Shown piece by piece: positions 61,144 through 64,000 of a stretch of 64,000 nucleotides of DNA. This stretch comes from Mya arenaria. Taxonomy: Eukaryota > Mollusca > Bivalvia > Myida > Myidae. Each line of letters starts with the position of its first letter. Position 1 is the first letter of the stretch. The translations under genes and the position numbers were made by a program. The stretch is from contig NC_069124.1 in NCBI RefSeq assembly GCF_026914265.1, forward strand, positions 33,087,249 to 33,151,248, in the 5' to 3' direction. The notes under the pieces are model-generated. The model did not search any database. It had not been told where the DNA came from and saw only the letters and a list, made by a program, of their open reading frames with translations.

Positions 61144-61742
61144 AGCTTTAGGAAATTGGGTTCTAATGCCTGGTTTGATTGCTTAAATGTTGTCCAAGAT
61201 TATGGATTTAAGAAAGGCAGAGTCAAAGTAAATATATTGTTCAGGCTCATAGGATCGCCGGACGAATTCGCATTTAATCACTAAAAAGAGCTATGCCAAC
61301 CCAAAATCCATTCAGCGGATTACAAAACCGCCAAATGTCCATTTAGTCATTTATTGTTTTTATTAAGTGGGGGTTTCAGAAGCTCACACATGGTCGAATA
61401 CAAACACTAAGAAAGTAAGCATTTATTTTTTCAGCAGGCCGGCGCCGACTTATCGTTAAAAAGACCAAACATAAACGCTAAATAATAGCTTAATACTTAC
61501 AAAATATAAATGGTGTGACGCACTCGCATTGCCAATTAATTTTTGTAAGTACATAATGACAATATTTGATTGTTTTAGTGGTCTGTATTATATTGTGTAA
61601 ACTAATCACTAACTTGGCCAGCCATTGTTTATATCTACCGCTTCATTTTATTTAAATCAATAACGGCTGCGTGCGGATTTACTTAAACATATGTATTGAA
61701 AAATACTGCAACATTGGACGAAACATCATCATTAACTTTTTA

Positions 61743-61787
<45 letters not shown>

Positions 61788-62245
61788 CTTATTATCATTA
61801 TAATTATCACTGCAACTGAAAATTTCAGTTAAAAAAGAACAAATCAGAGAAGAGGGCAAATGCCCATATATAAATTATTTTCTTGTAAACAATTTTTCAG
61901 AGAGTATCATATTTTCTCCTAATGTGTGCACACCTTTGGATTTGCGGTCATTTTAAGGTCAGCGGAGCGATTACTTACGAATGCCATATGCGTGAAGATG
62001 TTAACAAGACAATAATCATTTATTTATGGGGGAAACAAACCACAATCATTTATCAAATAGATAATTACATAGCTGACCATGTGCCAAAAACGTTAAATAA
62101 ATAGACAGTCAGAGCAAGTCGTTATGTTCCTATATGTGTACGGACTCTAACCTTTAATACCTTGTAAAATGAATTTCCATCCCTGAGTCATGTATTTTCG
62201 TGGAATAGTATTGATGGTGTGAACATCTGTTTGCCATTACGTCAT
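61144..62245. other. Intergenic with (ATT)n microsatellite at 61741-61788
   Basis: No exon recognised; the ATT run is the only clear structure. Confidence 0.6.
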
Positions 62246-62257
62246 TGTTAAAGGAAG

Positions 62258-62780
62258 TTCATTCGAATATCCTCGGTCATTTTCAATCGAAAACAACCTC
62301 GGATGTATATGGACGGTTTACAATGTCAGCAGTTTCACTACGCTGCAAGTAGATCGCGTAGTGATTTCAATTCAGAAGCTTTACTCTAGGGAATCTTAAT
62401 TATTGGTACAATCAATTTGAACTAAGTAATGCAAAATTCACATTAAAGGTGCACTTTCACAGTTATACCATTTTTACAACTTTTTTTTATTTTTTTGTCT
62501 CGGAAGAGCAAATTTTTGCGTAAATATCTGCAAACCAATGATAAAAGATTGCTGACAAAAGATCAGATTGCAGATTTTCATATTTCCGTTCGAAAATAAT
62601 GTTTTATGTCTTAAACTGTTAAAATAGCTCTTTCCAAGACAAAAAATAAAAAGGTTGTCAAACGTTCAATCTGTGAGAGTGTAGCTTTAAAACTCTAAGT
62701 ACTATTAATTAACCCTATCTAAAATCGCACTACTTCTTCCGAAGCATTTCGATTGAAAATGGCAAAGGAGTTCCGAATTA
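62258..62780. mobile_element. MITE family B, copy split by a family A element
   Basis: Left end CATTCGAATATCCTCGGTCA and AACAACCTCGGATGTA; right end GATTGAAAATGGCAAAGGAG then TTCCGAATT. Family A (62443-62692) sits inside. No clear target duplication remains. Confidence 0.75.
62443..62692. mobile_element. Foldback MITE family A, nested copy
   Basis: Left TTAAAGGTGCACTTTCACAG, right CTGTGAGAGTGTAGCTTTAA; contains GCAAATTTTTGCGTAAATAT and GACAAAAGATCAGATTGCAG. Confidence 0.88.
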
Positions 62781-63000
62781 AAAATGTTAGTATGAGCTTA
62801 CAAAACTAAATGCAAAGGTATTCCAATGAGGAGTAAAACCAAAGAATTATTGTAGTGTAAAGTAAATACCTAAAGAACCATCTGGCAAACACTTGTTCGA
62901 GAAAGTAACCCAATCAATGATAATACAAAAAAAATCTAGCGATGGTGAATGGTAAGTGACGTAAAATGAACGGTGTAAAAAAATATCACTTAAATGGCAA

Positions 63001-63339
63001 CATTCGGAACTCCTCGGCCATTTTATCGAAAACAACCTGGGATGTATGCCGGTACAACAGTTGAAGTAGTTCGTAAATTTTTGAATAATATCATTAATTA
63101 AATGTAGTGTTTAAGAGTTGTATTTATTGATCTCAGTTTAAATTGATTGCCAGTGAATTGTTTTATTGCAAACATAATTAAGATTCCCAAGAGTTAAGTC
63201 ATAAATTTTAACTGCTATTAAAATAAGATTACTACGCGATCTATTTGCAGCGGACTTAATCGTACCACTTTTTGAGTATGTAAACCGTCCAAATACATCC
63301 GAGGTTGTTTTTGGAAAAAATGGCCGAGGTGCTCCGAAT
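63001..63339. mobile_element. MITE family B, 339 bp with 10-bp target duplication
   Basis: Ends CATTCGGAACTCCTCGGCCA and TGGCCGAGGTGCTCCGAAT. TAAATGGCAA flanks it at 62991-63000 and 63340-63349. Same length as 52703-53041 and, inside, the reverse orientation (TTTGAATAATATCATT versus AATGATATAATTCAAA). Confidence 0.92.
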
Positions 63340-63710
63340 TAAATGGCAAATGCAGATATACAACCCCCCAGCTAATACGGATGTAAACAAACAAAGGCAT
63401 AACACAAATGCGCATACAGCAAGAGCAAAAATAAACTATCGTAAACAAATTCGTATTCATCTGCCCGAAACTTTAAGAGTTTGATGGCCGGACAAGAGGG
63501 TTTCCTCTGGGTAGTCCGAGGTTCTCCCAAAAGCACAAGACAAAACCCTATTTCACTAAAGATTGTAAGGCTCAAGATCTTAGATTTCTAGACGTAGCTC
63601 CGTATTGGGGTAAATTAGCTTTAAATAAGAATATCTTATGAACATTTATCATAGAGATTTTGCTCGTAACTTCACGGGTATCCTCAGGCACTTTTTAGCA
63701 GCGGGATAGC

Positions 63711-63955
63711 TATGCACCATTCAATTGAAACCACGGCCCCTTGGTCCGAGGGTATACCGGGGATAGGGGTAAATGGGTCGTGTTTTTACCTTTCAGGTGG
63801 CCCGACAGTGCTGAATGAGTGCGGTGGTTTTGTTTTTGCGTCGAAAACAGCGGGGAATGAGCCTTACCTAGGATGTCCAAGGGGATAGACCGAAAGTCAT
63901 TGTCCCCGCTATTCCCGGACATGGGGGTCCCGCGGTTACAATTGACTGGTGCATT
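63711..63955. mobile_element. MITE family D, copy 2
   Basis: Ends TATGCACCATTCAATTGAAA and ACAATTGACTGGTGCATTA are inverted. The interior (CTTTCAGGTGGCCCGACAG, CAGCGGGGAATGAGCC) is the reverse complement of copy 1's interior. Confidence 0.85.
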
Positions 63956-64000
63956 ACGACTAAGAACTCTGATTGAATCGGGGTTATGCGATGAAAGATT

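Overview
This window is eukaryotic and AT-rich. It has one long spliced gene, a few intronless or decayed genes, and a large load of repeats. The dispersed repeats look like families I associate with bivalve mollusc genomes: tandem-core elements ending in stacked GGACGGACC-type motifs, a foldback element with AAAGCTGCACTCTCACAG ends, and tRNA-derived SINEs. A bivalve is therefore the best guess for the host, but this is inference and not proven here.

The main gene is an apparently intact SLC26-family anion transporter on the minus strand (about 32.9 kb down to 17.6 kb). I could join 16 exons by their GT/AG boundaries; every junction keeps the reading frame and the total is 766 codons plus a stop from the first in-exon ATG. 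The exons cover the membrane transporter domain and a C-terminal STAS domain. A second, broken copy of the middle of this gene (remnants of exons 6, 7 and 8) lies at 1.0-2.1 kb. It belongs to a duplicated segment, 1-4.8 kb versus 23.95-27.8 kb, that runs off the left edge. The most interesting signal is a 30-bp minisatellite at the same intron position in both copies: its unit is the last 24 bases of SLC26 exon 5 plus the first 6 bases of intron 5 (encoding PVPIELCV, then the splice donor GTAAGA). The array appears to have been born from an exon/intron junction.

Between the two SLC26 copies are an intronless rhodopsin-class GPCR gene (6.4-7.5 kb, minus), a decayed relative of it (10.8-11.6 kb, minus), a 5'-truncated CR1/L2-like LINE (13.04-14.7 kb, minus) and several simple arrays. 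Intron 5 of the intact SLC26 gene also holds a broken Tc1-like transposon inserted in the minisatellite.

From 33 to 64 kb I found no convincing host gene. This half holds four long tandem arrays or tandem-core elements (35.4-36.7, 42.1-44.7, 47.76-48.6 and 55.1-57.5 kb) and many short inverted-repeat elements, some nested. One family of 339-bp elements shows clear 10-bp target site duplications in two copies. The long open frames in the arrays are artefacts of their periodicity and I do not call them genes.
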